Origin: Candidatus Beckwithbacteria bacterium | GTDB lineage: Bacteria; Patescibacteriota; Microgenomatia; UBA1400; UBA1449 | Assembly: GCA_012798485.1 (NCBI GenBank) | Contig: JAAZND010000102.1 | Coordinates: forward strand, 1-61,132 | Length of the DNA: 61,132 nt | Direction: 5' to 3' | Shown: positions 1 to 8,373 of the stretch, piece by piece | Numbering within the stretch: position 1 is the stretch's first letter | Layout of the letters: the number at the start of each line of letters is the position of its first letter | Notes under the pieces: generated by a model | What the model saw: the letters and a program-made list of their open reading frames with translations, nothing else | What the model was told of the DNA's origin: nothing | Databases searched by the model: none | Made by a program: the position numbers and the translations under genes

Positions 1-112
1 GTATGACTACTTGTCTCTATCATCTTAACTATATCTTATCAAATGACTTAAGCTTTACGTTTTTGTGCTCATTGATTGCATTCATCCCTCGCACTTACAG
101 TGCGGGGTTTTC
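1..112 (+). mobile_element. Right end of an IS200/IS605-family element (partial)
   Basis: The segment ATTCATCCC followed by a hairpin (CCC-T-CGCAC, loop TTACA, GTGCG-GGG, about 86-107) and then TTTTC at 108-112 resembles the subterminal hairpin and cleavage site of IS200/IS605 right ends, where the 3' part of a TnpB-associated guide RNA usually lies. The likely boundary is after base 112. No transposase is visible; tnpB would lie to the left, outside the window. The neighbouring HD-domain gene runs into this end and stops within the hairpin, as expected for an insertion. The family assignment rests on recalled motif shape only. Confidence 0.5.
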
Positions 113-487
113 TGCAATGGTTATAAATTCTGGATTATCATGAACCGAAATTATTTCACAGATTATTTTAATTTTTTCTTCACTAAAATTTAATTTTAAT
201 AATACCTTTTTGGCTAATTCAGCTCCATATTGCATATGAATTTTCTTGATTTTATTAGCCCAATGTATTTTTTTCTCTTGCTTAGAAAATTTAGAATAAC
301 CAATATCATGTAATAAAGCCGCAACCATCATTACTTCTTGATCTAAATCAGAATATTCTTTCAATAAATATTGCATCATTTTAGCAACTACTAAATGATG
401 CAAATCATCAGCTTCTCGTCCTTTTTTATAATAAGGAAGGGCAATATTATAAATATCTTGATATTTCTTATTTAAATTATAATTCAT
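95..487 (-). CDS. HD-domain protein, C-terminally truncated
   Basis: This is a 130-residue soluble protein of the HD superfamily (metal-dependent phosphohydrolases). The conserved metal ligands are visible in order: His near residues 30-31 (LHHLVV), the HD pair in LLHDIGYS near residue 60, and the second HD in SVHDNP near residue 116. Proteins with this arrangement that I know are usually longer, about 180-200 residues. Here the last five codons (ENPAL) and the stop lie inside the IS200/IS605-like end, so the C-terminal helices are probably lost. It follows a minus-strand glycosyltransferase gene by 15 nt and is the last gene of that operon. The substrate is unknown, and the truncated protein may be inactive. 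Confidence 0.75.
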   Translation of the reverse strand: MNYNLNKKYQDIYNIALPYYKKGREADDLHHLVVAKMMQYLLKEYSDLDQEVMMVAALLHDIGYSKFSKQEKKIHWANKIKKIHMQYGAELAKKVLLKLNFSEEKIKIICEIISVHDNPEFITIAENPAL

Positions 488-502
488 TTAAACTATTTTT
501 AA

Positions 503-1639
503 TTATGTTTCTAAAGTTTGCTTCCCACATTTTTCCCAACTAATCTTTTGTGCCTGTTTTTTGCCTTTAAAAATCAAGTCTTTTCTTTTATCCTCTGTTA
601 ATTGTAGCATTTTTATTAAACTTTGATAAATATTCTCAGTACTTTGCGGTTTTTCGATGTAGGCAATTGCTTCTCCTCCAATTTCCGGTAAAGACGAAAC
701 ATGACTTGCCAAAACTAACACGCCAAGTGTCATCGCTTCCAAAACCGGAATACCAAAGCCTTCATAAAGAGAAGGTAAAACCAGACAATAAGCATGTTTT
801 AAAAGTTGAATTTTCTCATATTCTGAGACAAACCCCGTAAAAATAATTTCTTTACTAAGCCCTAATTCTTTGACCTTGGCAAAAATATTTTCATAGAGCC
901 AACCTTTTTTCCCAACAATAATTAATTTTAATTTTCTATAATCTTCACTTTTTTTCATTTGAGCAAACGCTTCAATTAATCGAATTAGATTTTTACGAGG
1001 TTGCAATGTTCCAATATAGAGCAGATATTTTGACTGAAGATCAAAATTGATGGCAAATTTTTGAAAACTTTCATCCTGTTCATCATGTTCAAGTTTTTTA
1101 TAATCAAAACCAAGATAAGTAACAGTAATTTTATCTTCTGTAATTTGATAGTTTTCTATAATATCTTTTTTGGTCGCCTCTGAAATTGCAAAAATATGTT
1201 TAGCATTTTTGACACTATATTTTGTCCAAGCAACCAATTGATTCAAATCTTTGGATAAAAATTCATTTGGGAATTTAAGAAAAGCTAAATCCATAATACT
1301 GACGACTGTTGGAATCGGTGAAAATCGCGGTGCATAATGGCCCGGAGTAAAAAAAAGACTTGGTAAACTTTTACCTAATTTCTCTTGATAAAGCTTCAGT
1401 GGCAAACGCCATTGAGTCCAAAGTATGGAAGGCCCAAAAATTTCATAATTCCAAGCTTGGTCAACTTTTGGAAAATCAGTTTGAAAATATTCTTTAAGAT
1501 AAATTTTAAATTTCAGATCCTTATTTTCTTTGGTTAAATGATAAAGTTGCCACAAAATTTCATAAGCATAAATATTTGAGCCAACGCGATTCTCAAGATT
1601 TGCTTCATTGCCATCAATACCGATAAACATAAATTTCAT
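503..1639 (-). CDS. Glycosyltransferase family 4 (GT-B fold)
   Basis: This 378-residue cytoplasmic retaining glycosyltransferase belongs to the GT4 group. The C-terminal Rossmann domain begins with LYIGTLQPRKNL near residue 207. It carries the nucleotide-sugar binding E-x7-E motif in EGFGIPVLEAM near residue 290. The N-terminal domain (IDGNEANLENRVGSNIYAYEIL) has the usual GT4 acceptor-side look. There are two possible starts, M1 and M4; both give a full-length enzyme. It lies 8 nt after the stop of a second GT4 and before the truncated HD gene, in one minus-strand operon with a GT-C transferase. Donor and acceptor cannot be read from sequence. Confidence 0.9.
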   Translation of the reverse strand: MKFMFIGIDGNEANLENRVGSNIYAYEILWQLYHLTKENKDLKFKIYLKEYFQTDFPKVDQAWNYEIFGPSILWTQWRLPLKLYQEKLGKSLPSLFFTPGHYAPRFSPIPTVVSIMDLAFLKFPNEFLSKDLNQLVAWTKYSVKNAKHIFAISEATKKDIIENYQITEDKITVTYLGFDYKKLEHDEQDESFQKFAINFDLQSKYLLYIGTLQPRKNLIRLIEAFAQMKKSEDYRKLKLIIVGKKGWLYENIFAKVKELGLSKEIIFTGFVSEYEKIQLLKHAYCLVLPSLYEGFGIPVLEAMTLGVLVLASHVSSLPEIGGEAIAYIEKPQSTENIYQSLIKMLQLTEDKRKDLIFKGKKQAQKISWEKCGKQTLET

Positions 1640-1646
1640 GCTAAAT

Positions 1647-2801
1647 TTATTTCAGCATCTCCATTTTTTGATAAAGTTCTAAAGTTTGCCTAGCCATTTT
1701 TTCAAAACTAAATTGTTCTGCCCTTCGCAAACTTTTTTCTTGTAGATTTTTTTTGAGTTTACTATTTTCTAAAATTTTTTTCATTGCAGCTGCAATTTCT
1801 GCAACTTTTTTAGGGCTTATTAAAATTCCCGCATCATCAACAATTTCAGGCAAAGAAGAAAGGTTTGAAGTAATCACTGGTAAACCGCATTGCATAGCTT
1901 CAAGAACCGGCAAACCAAAGCCTTCATAAAAAGATGGATAAGCAAACATTTCGGCTCCATTGTATAAATATGGTAAATCCTGATCGGAAACAAAGCCGGT
2001 CAAAATAATATTCTGCTGTTTTACCAGATCTTCTCCCCAACCAAATTTTCCTACTAAAACTAATTGATAATCAGATAAATTTAGAGCTTGAAAAGCCTGA
2101 ATCACTGACTTCAGATTTTTCCTTGGCTCCAAAGTACACACGCTTAAAATATATTTTTTACTGATATTGTACTTATTTTTAATTTTTTCTATTTTTGCTT
2201 GATCTTTTATCTTATGAAAATTTTCACTTGCGCCTTCATAGATGACTGAAGTTTTTTCTTTGTTTATTTTGGTAAATTTTAAGAGATCTTTTTGTGTTGC
2301 TTTGGACACACAAATGACATGCTCACACTCTTTTTCAATCAATTTTAAATTATGTTCAAAGTTAAAAACAATTTTGGGATCATGATAATCACTATAAATA
2401 ATAGGGGTAAAATCATGTATTGTCGTAATCTTAATCCCAGATTGAAACGGTGGCTGACTCCAGTCGGAAGTATGAAAAATGTCAACATGTCCAATAAAAT
2501 TATTAACTGGCAAAAAATGAAGCTGATTCCAAATTAAACTTGCTACCTGTGGCGGAAAAAACTTGATATAAGCTTGGTAAGATAACTTTTCTCTATCTAA
2601 TTCCTTTAAAAATTTCTCAATTTCTTCTTTTTGTCTAAAAACACCAGCAAATAATTTATATTGATTGTTTTTATCAATGCGCAACAAATTTTTGACCAAT
2701 TCTCTGGTATAACGGGAAACGCCAGTCTGATAAACAATCTGTGAAATATCGATGCCTATAATCACTTTATTTTTTAATTTTAGTAAAAAAGCTAAAATCA
2801 A
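1647..2801 (-). CDS. Glycosyltransferase family 4
   Basis: A 384-residue GT4 enzyme. The N-terminus reads IIGIDISQIVYQTGVSRYTREL, typical of mannosyl/rhamnosyl-type GT4 proteins. The C-terminal domain starts with CTLEPRKNLKSVIQAF, and the E-x7-E motif lies in EGFGLPVLEAMQCGLPVI near residue 293. The ATG at 2801 overlaps the upstream small membrane gene by 35 nt. A GTG at 2765, directly before IIGID and just past the upstream stop, is an equally plausible start. Neither has a clear ribosome binding site. It probably adds a sugar to the same glycan as the neighbouring GT4. Confidence 0.88.
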   Translation of the reverse strand: MILAFLLKLKNKVIIGIDISQIVYQTGVSRYTRELVKNLLRIDKNNQYKLFAGVFRQKEEIEKFLKELDREKLSYQAYIKFFPPQVASLIWNQLHFLPVNNFIGHVDIFHTSDWSQPPFQSGIKITTIHDFTPIIYSDYHDPKIVFNFEHNLKLIEKECEHVICVSKATQKDLLKFTKINKEKTSVIYEGASENFHKIKDQAKIEKIKNKYNISKKYILSVCTLEPRKNLKSVIQAFQALNLSDYQLVLVGKFGWGEDLVKQQNIILTGFVSDQDLPYLYNGAEMFAYPSFYEGFGLPVLEAMQCGLPVITSNLSSLPEIVDDAGILISPKKVAEIAAAMKKILENSKLKKNLQEKSLRRAEQFSFEKMARQTLELYQKMEMLK

Positions 2802-2964
2802 ATTTTTTAAAAATTTTGATTATTCCATACCATAAAATTAACAAAATTGGCGTTCCAGGCAGTAGAAACAAAATAAACAAAATTAAAATCCTATACCATG
2901 GTCCTTTAAAAAAATAACGATATATTTTTTCAATCGAATAAAAAAGGATATTCCTATTCTTCAT
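2767..2964 (-). CDS. Small membrane protein, unknown function
   Basis: A protein of 65 residues counted from the ATG at 2964; a TTG two codons earlier is also open. It has one strongly hydrophobic segment (about residues 25-50, RILILFILFLLPGTPILLIL) flanked by Lys/Arg-rich ends, so it is probably a single-pass or hairpin inner-membrane protein. It overlaps the 3' end of the GT-C gene by 11 nt and the 5' end of the downstream GT4, which suggests translational coupling. I do not recognise a family. It could be an accessory or anchoring subunit for the adjacent transferases, but this is only positional. Confidence 0.6.
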   Translation of the reverse strand: MKNRNILFYSIEKIYRYFFKGPWYRILILFILFLLPGTPILLILWYGIIKIFKKFDFSFFTKIKK

Positions 2965-4441
2965 ATGCAAAAAGTCTTTTGTAATTTACTAAATATTTTA
3001 AAACCAAATCGCCTTGAAAATGTTTCTCCTCAACCACTTCATAACCATAATTATTGACTAACTTCTCTTCCGTATGATTGTCTGGTTCAAAAATTGGTTG
3101 ACTATATTTGATTAACCAAATTTTATTCTCCAGTTTATTTTGCTCAATTTCTTTGTAATCTATCAACTGATGTTTGTCTCTGTCATAATACCAAAAAGGC
3201 CGAGAAACTTCACTTAGGATTATTACTTGAGAAGAAACATCTCTTTGCTTGATAAACTCGACTAAACTGCGCCAGTCTTCGCGATGAAAAACAGGATTAA
3301 AAAGATAAGTAAAGCTGCAATAAGCGCTAATTACTAAAAAAATAATATAAATTCCTTCCATTTTTTTAACACTAAAATCTTTAAGGCAATAAATCAAAAG
3401 CAAGTAAAAAGCTGGGGCAAGATATAAAAAGCGAAAATAAGTAAAAACAGATACTTTAAGAGAAACAATTATTCCTAGCAAAACTGGAATTACAAGCCAA
3501 GCCAGTAAAAAGAAAAAATAAAAAGTGTCGTTGCGAGTATCGCTTTGGAAAGACGTGATAATCTTATTCTTTATTGTTTTAATTATGAGAAAACCGAAAA
3601 GCAAAAATGGAATCGAAAGTAAAAGCAAAGTCCAAAGATTAAAATCGAGAGGTAAGCGGCCAATCAAAATTTTTGTCGGAATCAAAGCCAATTGGCGTAA
3701 TGAAAAAGTGCTCAAGTTTTGCCAAACAGCTAAACTGCCAGCAGTATTTTGTCCAATTTGCAGTTGACTAAAAAGAATTGATAAAAGCAAAATGATTGAT
3801 AAAAGAGGTAAAAATATAATTTTTAATTTATTAGATAATTCTTTTTTATCTTGATAAGAAAATAAACATAATAGTAATAACTGAGTTGGCCAAATAAACC
3901 AAGCTACATAATGAGACCAAAACATTAGTGAAGTCGCAAAAAAATATTTTAATGCATGAACAATTAGCAACCTGTTCTTTAAAATCATAATTTGCAAAAA
4001 TTCATACATTGACCAAGTACTAAAAAAAACAGCCAAGCTGTAAGGACGAGCTTCTTGGGAATAAAAAATTAACAATGGTGCAAGAGAAACAAGAAGTATT
4101 CCAAAATAAATTAAATCTACATTTTTATGTTTAGCTAAGATAAAATTTAAAATTTTGTAACTGAAAAAAACCACCCCCACTCCAGCCAAAACCGAAGGCA
4201 AACGCAAAACTATCTCATTATCACCAAAAAATTTAACAAAAACAAAAGTCAAAATATGCGATAATGGCGGATTGAAATCAGCCTTGAGATATTCAAACAC
4301 TAAATTTTTGAAAGAATATGTTTGTATCGCCCAAGCTTGAATCGCTTCATCTAGCCATAAAGATTGATTAAGAGCAATAAGTCGAATTAAAAAGGCAAAA
4401 ATTAGAATAGAGATAATAATTAAATTATTTTGTAATCTCAT
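2954..4441 (-). CDS. GT-C membrane glycosyltransferase (PMT/ArnT-like, GT39-type)
   Basis: A 495-residue polytopic membrane protein with about 10-12 hydrophobic segments. The first periplasmic loop carries the acidic pair of GT-C transferases in SLWLDEAIQAW (Asp31-Glu32), needed for transfer from polyprenyl-phosphate sugars. A TTG at 4477 extends the frame by 12 codons, but that stretch overlaps a good -10 hexamer, so I chose the ATG at 4441 (MRLQNN). It heads a minus-strand operon with two GT4 genes. A repeat-derived peptide (IITSFQSDTRNDT) interrupts a loop in the middle of the protein; see the repeat entry. It probably moves a sugar from a lipid carrier to an extracytoplasmic glycan or protein. 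Confidence 0.85.
   Translation of the reverse strand: MRLQNNLIIISILIFAFLIRLIALNQSLWLDEAIQAWAIQTYSFKNLVFEYLKADFNPPLSHILTFVFVKFFGDNEIVLRLPSVLAGVGVVFFSYKILNFILAKHKNVDLIYFGILLVSLAPLLIFYSQEARPYSLAVFFSTWSMYEFLQIMILKNRLLIVHALKYFFATSLMFWSHYVAWFIWPTQLLLLCLFSYQDKKELSNKLKIIFLPLLSIILLLSILFSQLQIGQNTAGSLAVWQNLSTFSLRQLALIPTKILIGRLPLDFNLWTLLLLSIPFLLFGFLIIKTIKNKIITSFQSDTRNDTFYFFFLLAWLVIPVLLGIIVSLKVSVFTYFRFLYLAPAFYLLLIYCLKDFSVKKMEGIYIIFLVISAYCSFTYLFNPVFHREDWRSLVEFIKQRDVSSQVIILSEVSRPFWYYDRDKHQLIDYKEIEQNKLENKIWLIKYSQPIFEPDNHTEEKLVNNYGYEVVEEKHFQGDLVLKYLVNYKRLFAYEE
3520..3562. repeat. Dispersed-type repeat (TGTCGTTGCGAG) embedded in coding sequence
   Basis: The plus strand contains TGTCGTTGCGAG followed by GACGTGATAATC, close to the widely dispersed bacterial repeat that begins TGTCATTGCGAG and ends near GCAATC. 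It lies inside the GT-C gene in a frame that stays open on the minus strand and encodes the hydrophilic patch IITSFQSDTRNDT between two membrane segments. Only one clear copy of this type is visible in the window, so repeat status rests on recalled similarity. Confidence 0.45.
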
Positions 4442-4450
4442 TACAGTTTT

Positions 4451-4477
4451 ATTATAATGGAAAATAAAAGATTTCAA
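4451..4477 (-). promoter_or_regulatory. Putative promoter of the minus-strand GT-C/GT4 operon
   Basis: Read on the minus strand, TTGAAA (4472-4477) and TATAAT (4451-4456) are separated by 15 bases, and the ATG of the GT-C gene begins only 9 bases after the -10 box. The spacing is shorter than the ideal 17. The short distance to ATG would give a leaderless or nearly leaderless transcript. Confidence 0.4.
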
Positions 4478-4674
4478 TAGTTCTCACTTTAATTTAGTTA
4501 TTTATAATTTAAAATTTCTACTGTAAGATGTCATTGCAATATATTAACGATTTTGATATGTTTAAATCCATGAAAACAACCCATATTCTTCAAATAAAAA
4601 TGCTTTATTCTAATTTTTTTACATTATTTCAAAATTCAGAAAAATTACTTTTCCTAAAAATAAATTTTCAACCT

Positions 4675-4728
4675 AAGGAGGAGCTTTAACTGTAAATAGT
4701 AAAAAATATTTACTTAAAGAAAAATCAT
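4675..4728 (+). promoter_or_regulatory. Leader of rfbF: orphan Shine-Dalgarno and small hairpin
   Basis: A perfect purine-rich ribosome-binding sequence AAGGAGGAGC lies at 4675-4684, but no start codon follows at the usual distance. Next comes an inverted repeat GTAAATA (4692-4698) / TATTTAC (4707-4713), then the rfbF ATG at 4729. The rest of the 4478-4674 spacer is AT-rich with no gene I can support. Folding of the hairpin would shorten the distance between the site and the ATG, but it would still be long. Confidence 0.35.
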
Positions 4729-5508
4729 ATGAAAGTTATTATTCTTTGCGGTGGTCAAGGAACTAGGTTAAAAGAAGAAACAGAATTTAAACCAAAACCG
4801 ATGGTTTATGTCGGCAATAAACCTATTTTATGGCATATCATGAAAATTTATTCTCATTTTGGCTTTAACGAGTTTATTTTAGCTCTAGGTTATAAAGCAG
4901 ATTATATAAAAAATTTTTTCTTAAATCAGAAAGCTCTTACTTCAGATTTTACTTTACACACTAATAATTTTAAAACTCAATATCATATGGAAAATCGGGA
5001 AGATGTTGATAATTTTAAAATTACTTTTGTTGATACTGGTCTAGAAACCTTACCTGGAGAAAGAATTTTAAGATGTAAAAAATATATTCCCAAAGAAGAT
5101 AAACTTTTTATGGTGACTTACGGTGATGCTGTGACAGATTTAAATATTAAAAGCTTATTAAAATTTTATAAAAAACAAAAAACAATTGGAGTAATTACTG
5201 GAGTTCATCCAAGATCAAAATATGGCGTAGTAATAGTAGATTCAAATAATAAAGTCAAAAACTTTTCTGAAAAACCAATTTTAAAAGATTGGGTTAATGC
5301 TGGTTTTATGATATTTAATAAAAAAGTTTTTGATTATATAAAAAGAGAAGAAAGTGAACACCCTGCTCTGCAAAGATTGTCAAAGGAAAAACAATTATCT
5401 TTTTATAAACATGATGGTTTTTGGGCTTGTATGGACACTCATAAAGAATTTATGGATTTAAATGCCTGGTGGAAAGAAAAACAACCACCTTGGAAAATTT
5501 GGAAATAA
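4729..5508 (+). CDS. rfbF: Glucose-1-phosphate cytidylyltransferase
   Basis: This 259-residue cytoplasmic enzyme makes CDP-glucose from CTP and glucose 1-phosphate, the first step to CDP-linked 6-deoxy and 3,6-dideoxy sugars. The nucleotidyltransferase signature LCGGQGTRL (residues 6-14) is followed by the sugar-phosphate site FKPKPMVYVG. YGDAVTDLN near residue 130 carries the metal-binding Asp. Length matches the RfbF family (about 257). The next gene, rfbG, starts 4 nt after its stop. Downstream rfbH, after an inverted insert, completes the first three steps of the pathway. Identification is secure. Confidence 0.95.
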   Translation: MKVIILCGGQGTRLKEETEFKPKPMVYVGNKPILWHIMKIYSHFGFNEFILALGYKADYIKNFFLNQKALTSDFTLHTNNFKTQYHMENREDVDNFKITFVDTGLETLPGERILRCKKYIPKEDKLFMVTYGDAVTDLNIKSLLKFYKKQKTIGVITGVHPRSKYGVVIVDSNNKVKNFSEKPILKDWVNAGFMIFNKKVFDYIKREESEHPALQRLSKEKQLSFYKHDGFWACMDTHKEFMDLNAWWKEKQPPWKIWK

Positions 5509-5512
5509 GCTT

Positions 5513-6589
5513 ATGAATATTTATCATGGTAAAAACGTTTTAGTCACAGGAGGAACCGGTTTTGTCGGCTCTCATCTCGTTGAAGAACTTATTAAACTTG
5601 GAGCACATGTTGTCACTACTTATGAATATATTGATCCTAAATCTTATTTTATTACCAAAGGACTTGATAAAAATACAGTCATGGCTAAAGTAGATATTAG
5701 AAATTTTGATGCCGTCTTTGATCTTGTCACTAAACTTAATACTGAATTTATTTTTCATCTGGCTGCTCAGGCCATTGTTGAAACTGCTTATTACAATCCT
5801 CGCTGGACACTGGAATCAAATATTAATGGCACAATTAATATTGTGGAAAGCGGGAGACTCTTTCCCAAAGTAAAAGCTATTATCGTAGCTTCATCAGACA
5901 AAGCTTATGGAAAACTATGTAAAAAAATGTATATGGAAACGGATGCTTTGTGTGGCGATCATCCTTATGATGTCTCAAAATCTGCCACTGATCTTATTGC
6001 TCATAGCTATTTCGTCACTTATGGATTGCCAGTTGTCACAACTAGATTTGGCAATATCTATGGCGAGGGTGATTTAAATATGTCAAGGATTATTCCTGGT
6101 ATTATGAATACAATAATTAACAAAAATGTTTTGGAATTAAGAAGTAATGGAAAATTTGTAAGAGATTATTTATATGTAAAAGATGTCGTAGCAGGATATC
6201 TACTCCTTGCTGAAAAAATAGAAGAAGCAAAAGGTGAAGCCTATAATTTTGGGTCAGAAGAAAATTTATCAGTCATAGATTTAATTAAAGAAATCGAAAA
6301 AGCTTTAAATTTAAAAATTCCTTATAAAATTTTAAACACTGCTAAAAATGAAATTCCTAATCAAGCTTTGGACTGTAAAAAAATCAAGGCTTTGGGCTGG
6401 AAACAAAAACAAATGATAAAAGATACCATGCAATCAATTTTGTTATGGTATAAATCATACTTAAAAGGAGAAATTTCTTTCCCAATAAAAAATAATATAA
6501 ATCAACCAACGGAAAAAGAAGATAAAATAGTAAAAACCCAATTTACCATGTCTTCACCAAAAATTATTTATCTTGCTCCCAGACAATAA
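5513..6589 (+). CDS. rfbG: CDP-glucose 4,6-dehydratase
   Basis: A 358-residue extended SDR enzyme that converts CDP-glucose to CDP-4-dehydro-6-deoxy-D-glucose using bound NAD. The glycine motif TGGTGFVG spans residues 12-19, and the catalytic YxxxK is Tyr152-Lys156 in YDVSKSATD. HLAAQAIVETAYYNP is typical of RfbG. An upstream in-frame extension to 5462 overlaps rfbF and is rejected in favour of the ATG at 5513, four bases after the rfbF stop. The C-terminal 35 residues are Lys/Asn-rich and probably disordered. It is translationally linked to rfbF and ends 40 nt from the convergent thiamine-diphosphate enzyme gene. Confidence 0.93.
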   Translation: MNIYHGKNVLVTGGTGFVGSHLVEELIKLGAHVVTTYEYIDPKSYFITKGLDKNTVMAKVDIRNFDAVFDLVTKLNTEFIFHLAAQAIVETAYYNPRWTLESNINGTINIVESGRLFPKVKAIIVASSDKAYGKLCKKMYMETDALCGDHPYDVSKSATDLIAHSYFVTYGLPVVTTRFGNIYGEGDLNMSRIIPGIMNTIINKNVLELRSNGKFVRDYLYVKDVVAGYLLLAEKIEEAKGEAYNFGSEENLSVIDLIKEIEKALNLKIPYKILNTAKNEIPNQALDCKKIKALGWKQKQMIKDTMQSILLWYKSYLKGEISFPIKNNINQPTEKEDKIVKTQFTMSSPKIIYLAPRQ

Positions 6590-6629
6590 AAATTGTTTTC
6601 TAATTTAGTGATTCTTCAATTTCTTTCAT

Positions 6630-8372
6630 TTATTCTTTACTTAAAAATGGAAACATTTCATTGATTGGCAAAGACATCATTTTTCCATTTTCATCTTTTC
6701 TCGATGAGACAGTCAAAATATCCTGCCAATATGGACAAACAATCTCGCAAATTACAGTTTCTTTAAGTTCTAAAATATCTTTAATTTTTTTTAAATCTTG
6801 AGTTTTATTGATTTTAAAATATTTTATTCCATAAGCTTTGGCAATTTTTTGAGTTTCTGGAATATAAACTCCAGATTTTAAGCCTTCACCAATCAATCTT
6901 TGATTAAAGAAATTTTTTTGCGTGATACGAATTGCAAGATATCCTTGGTTGTTAATCACAAAAATTTTTGCCGGAATTTTATGATGAAAAATTGAAGCCA
7001 ACTCATGAATATTCATCTGAAAAGAACCGTCTCCAGTAATACAAATAATATTATTCTTTGGGCTAGCTGCCCACACTCCCAAAATAGCAGGCAAGTTATA
7101 ACCCATAGTTAAAGTTGCTCCAGGGATGATAAATCTCTGATTTTTTTTGATTTTTAATGTTTGGGTTGTAATATAAGCTGTCACACCAGCATCTGTAATA
7201 ATATGATCTCCTTTTTTGGAAAACTGAGAAATGGCATTAATAGCATGATACATATTGACCAGCTTCTTTTGGGGTTTCGGCAAAAATAAACTATATTTCT
7301 TTTTTATAATTTGACACTTCTTAAGCCACTCTTGTTTATTTTGAATTGATTTAGCATGGACTAAAATTTTTTCTAAAAAATATTTAGCATCAGATAAAAT
7401 CAGTTTATCTATTTTGATAGTATTCTTACTGTGTTCTAATGGATCGACATCAATTACTATTTTTTTGGCTTTTGGCGCCCATTTATCATATTCATGTCCG
7501 GTAAAAGGGACTGCTAATCTAGTGCCAACAGCTAAAATTAAATCAGAATCCTGAATAATAATATTTCCTGCTCTATCTCCTTTTGTTCCTCCATGACCAA
7601 TATAATTGGGATGATCATATTCCAAAAGATCAATTCCCATATCTGGCGTCACTACTGGAATTTTAGTTTTTTCAACTAACTTTCTAAAAATTTCTACAGC
7701 GTTAGCTAATCTAACTCCTCCTCCAGCAATAATAATCGGTTTTTTGGCTTTTTTAAGTAAAGTAAATACTTCCTCAATCTTTTTTTGACTTGCTTGTGGT
7801 TTATTGTTTTGTTTAATTATCTTGCTTTTTAATTTTTTCTCATCAATTAAAGCTCCTGCCACATCTGAGGGAATATCAAGCCATACCGGCCCAGGACGAT
7901 CAGACAACATTTCACAATAAGCTTTATCAAGTTCCTGTTTAATATCTTCCGGGTTTTCCACTACAGCAGCATATTTAGTCAAAGATTTAACGACGGGAAT
8001 AATATTTACTTCCTGCACTCCAAATTGCCTTAATGGTTGAGGTTTAAGACTGGAAGACATTTGTGACTTCTTGGTTTGTGTAGAAATAAAAATTACTGAA
8101 ATAGAATTTTGCCATGCTTCCAAAAGCCCAGTAATCGCATTGGTTGAACCAGGACCAGAAGTGACAATTACCGCCCCAGGAACATTTTTGGTTTTAGCAT
8201 AAGCCTCAGCTGCCAAAGCACATGCTTGTTCATGATGACTACAAATATATTTAATTTTACCGTGAGCAATAGTAGCATCATTTAAAAACATCGCTCCACC
8301 ACCAGAAAGAGTAAAAATAGTTTCTGTACCATGACTGTAAATGTATTCGATAAGATAATCTGCTACTCTCAT
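6630..8372 (-). CDS. Thiamine-diphosphate enzyme, acetolactate synthase-like (YerE-type candidate)
   Basis: A 580-residue three-domain ThDP enzyme. The N-terminal pyrimidine domain carries the catalytic Glu48 in HEQACALAAEAYAK. A middle domain resembles the FAD/nucleotide-binding domain of acetolactate synthases, and the C-terminal domain has the GDG...N cofactor motif (ITGDGSFQMN to INNQG) near residue 445. A longer frame to 8477 overlaps the aminotransferase gene, so I chose the ATG at 8372 (MRVADY), 1 nt past that gene's stop. Next to rfbF/G/H, the best analogy is YerE, which adds a two-carbon unit from pyruvate to CDP-3,6-dideoxy-4-ketohexose to make yersiniose-type sugars. Ordinary acetolactate synthase is the alternative, but no other ilv gene is present in the window. 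Confidence 0.8.
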   Translation of the reverse strand: MRVADYLIEYIYSHGTETIFTLSGGGAMFLNDATIAHGKIKYICSHHEQACALAAEAYAKTKNVPGAVIVTSGPGSTNAITGLLEAWQNSISVIFISTQTKKSQMSSSLKPQPLRQFGVQEVNIIPVVKSLTKYAAVVENPEDIKQELDKAYCEMLSDRPGPVWLDIPSDVAGALIDEKKLKSKIIKQNNKPQASQKKIEEVFTLLKKAKKPIIIAGGGVRLANAVEIFRKLVEKTKIPVVTPDMGIDLLEYDHPNYIGHGGTKGDRAGNIIIQDSDLILAVGTRLAVPFTGHEYDKWAPKAKKIVIDVDPLEHSKNTIKIDKLILSDAKYFLEKILVHAKSIQNKQEWLKKCQIIKKKYSLFLPKPQKKLVNMYHAINAISQFSKKGDHIITDAGVTAYITTQTLKIKKNQRFIIPGATLTMGYNLPAILGVWAASPKNNIICITGDGSFQMNIHELASIFHHKIPAKIFVINNQGYLAIRITQKNFFNQRLIGEGLKSGVYIPETQKIAKAYGIKYFKINKTQDLKKIKDILELKETVICEIVCPYWQDILTVSSRKDENGKMMSLPINEMFPFLSKE

Positions 8373-8373
8373 A

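Noticed and set aside
4526..4545. TGTCATTGCAATAT as another copy of the dispersed repeat
   Set aside because: Only about ten bases match and no right half follows; too short to separate from chance.
4690..4695. CTG start directly after the orphan Shine-Dalgarno
   Set aside because: The CTG is followed immediately by TAA, so no peptide would be made.
6590..6629. Terminator between convergent rfbG and the ThDP gene
   Set aside because: No stem of useful length or GC content is visible in the 40-base gap.
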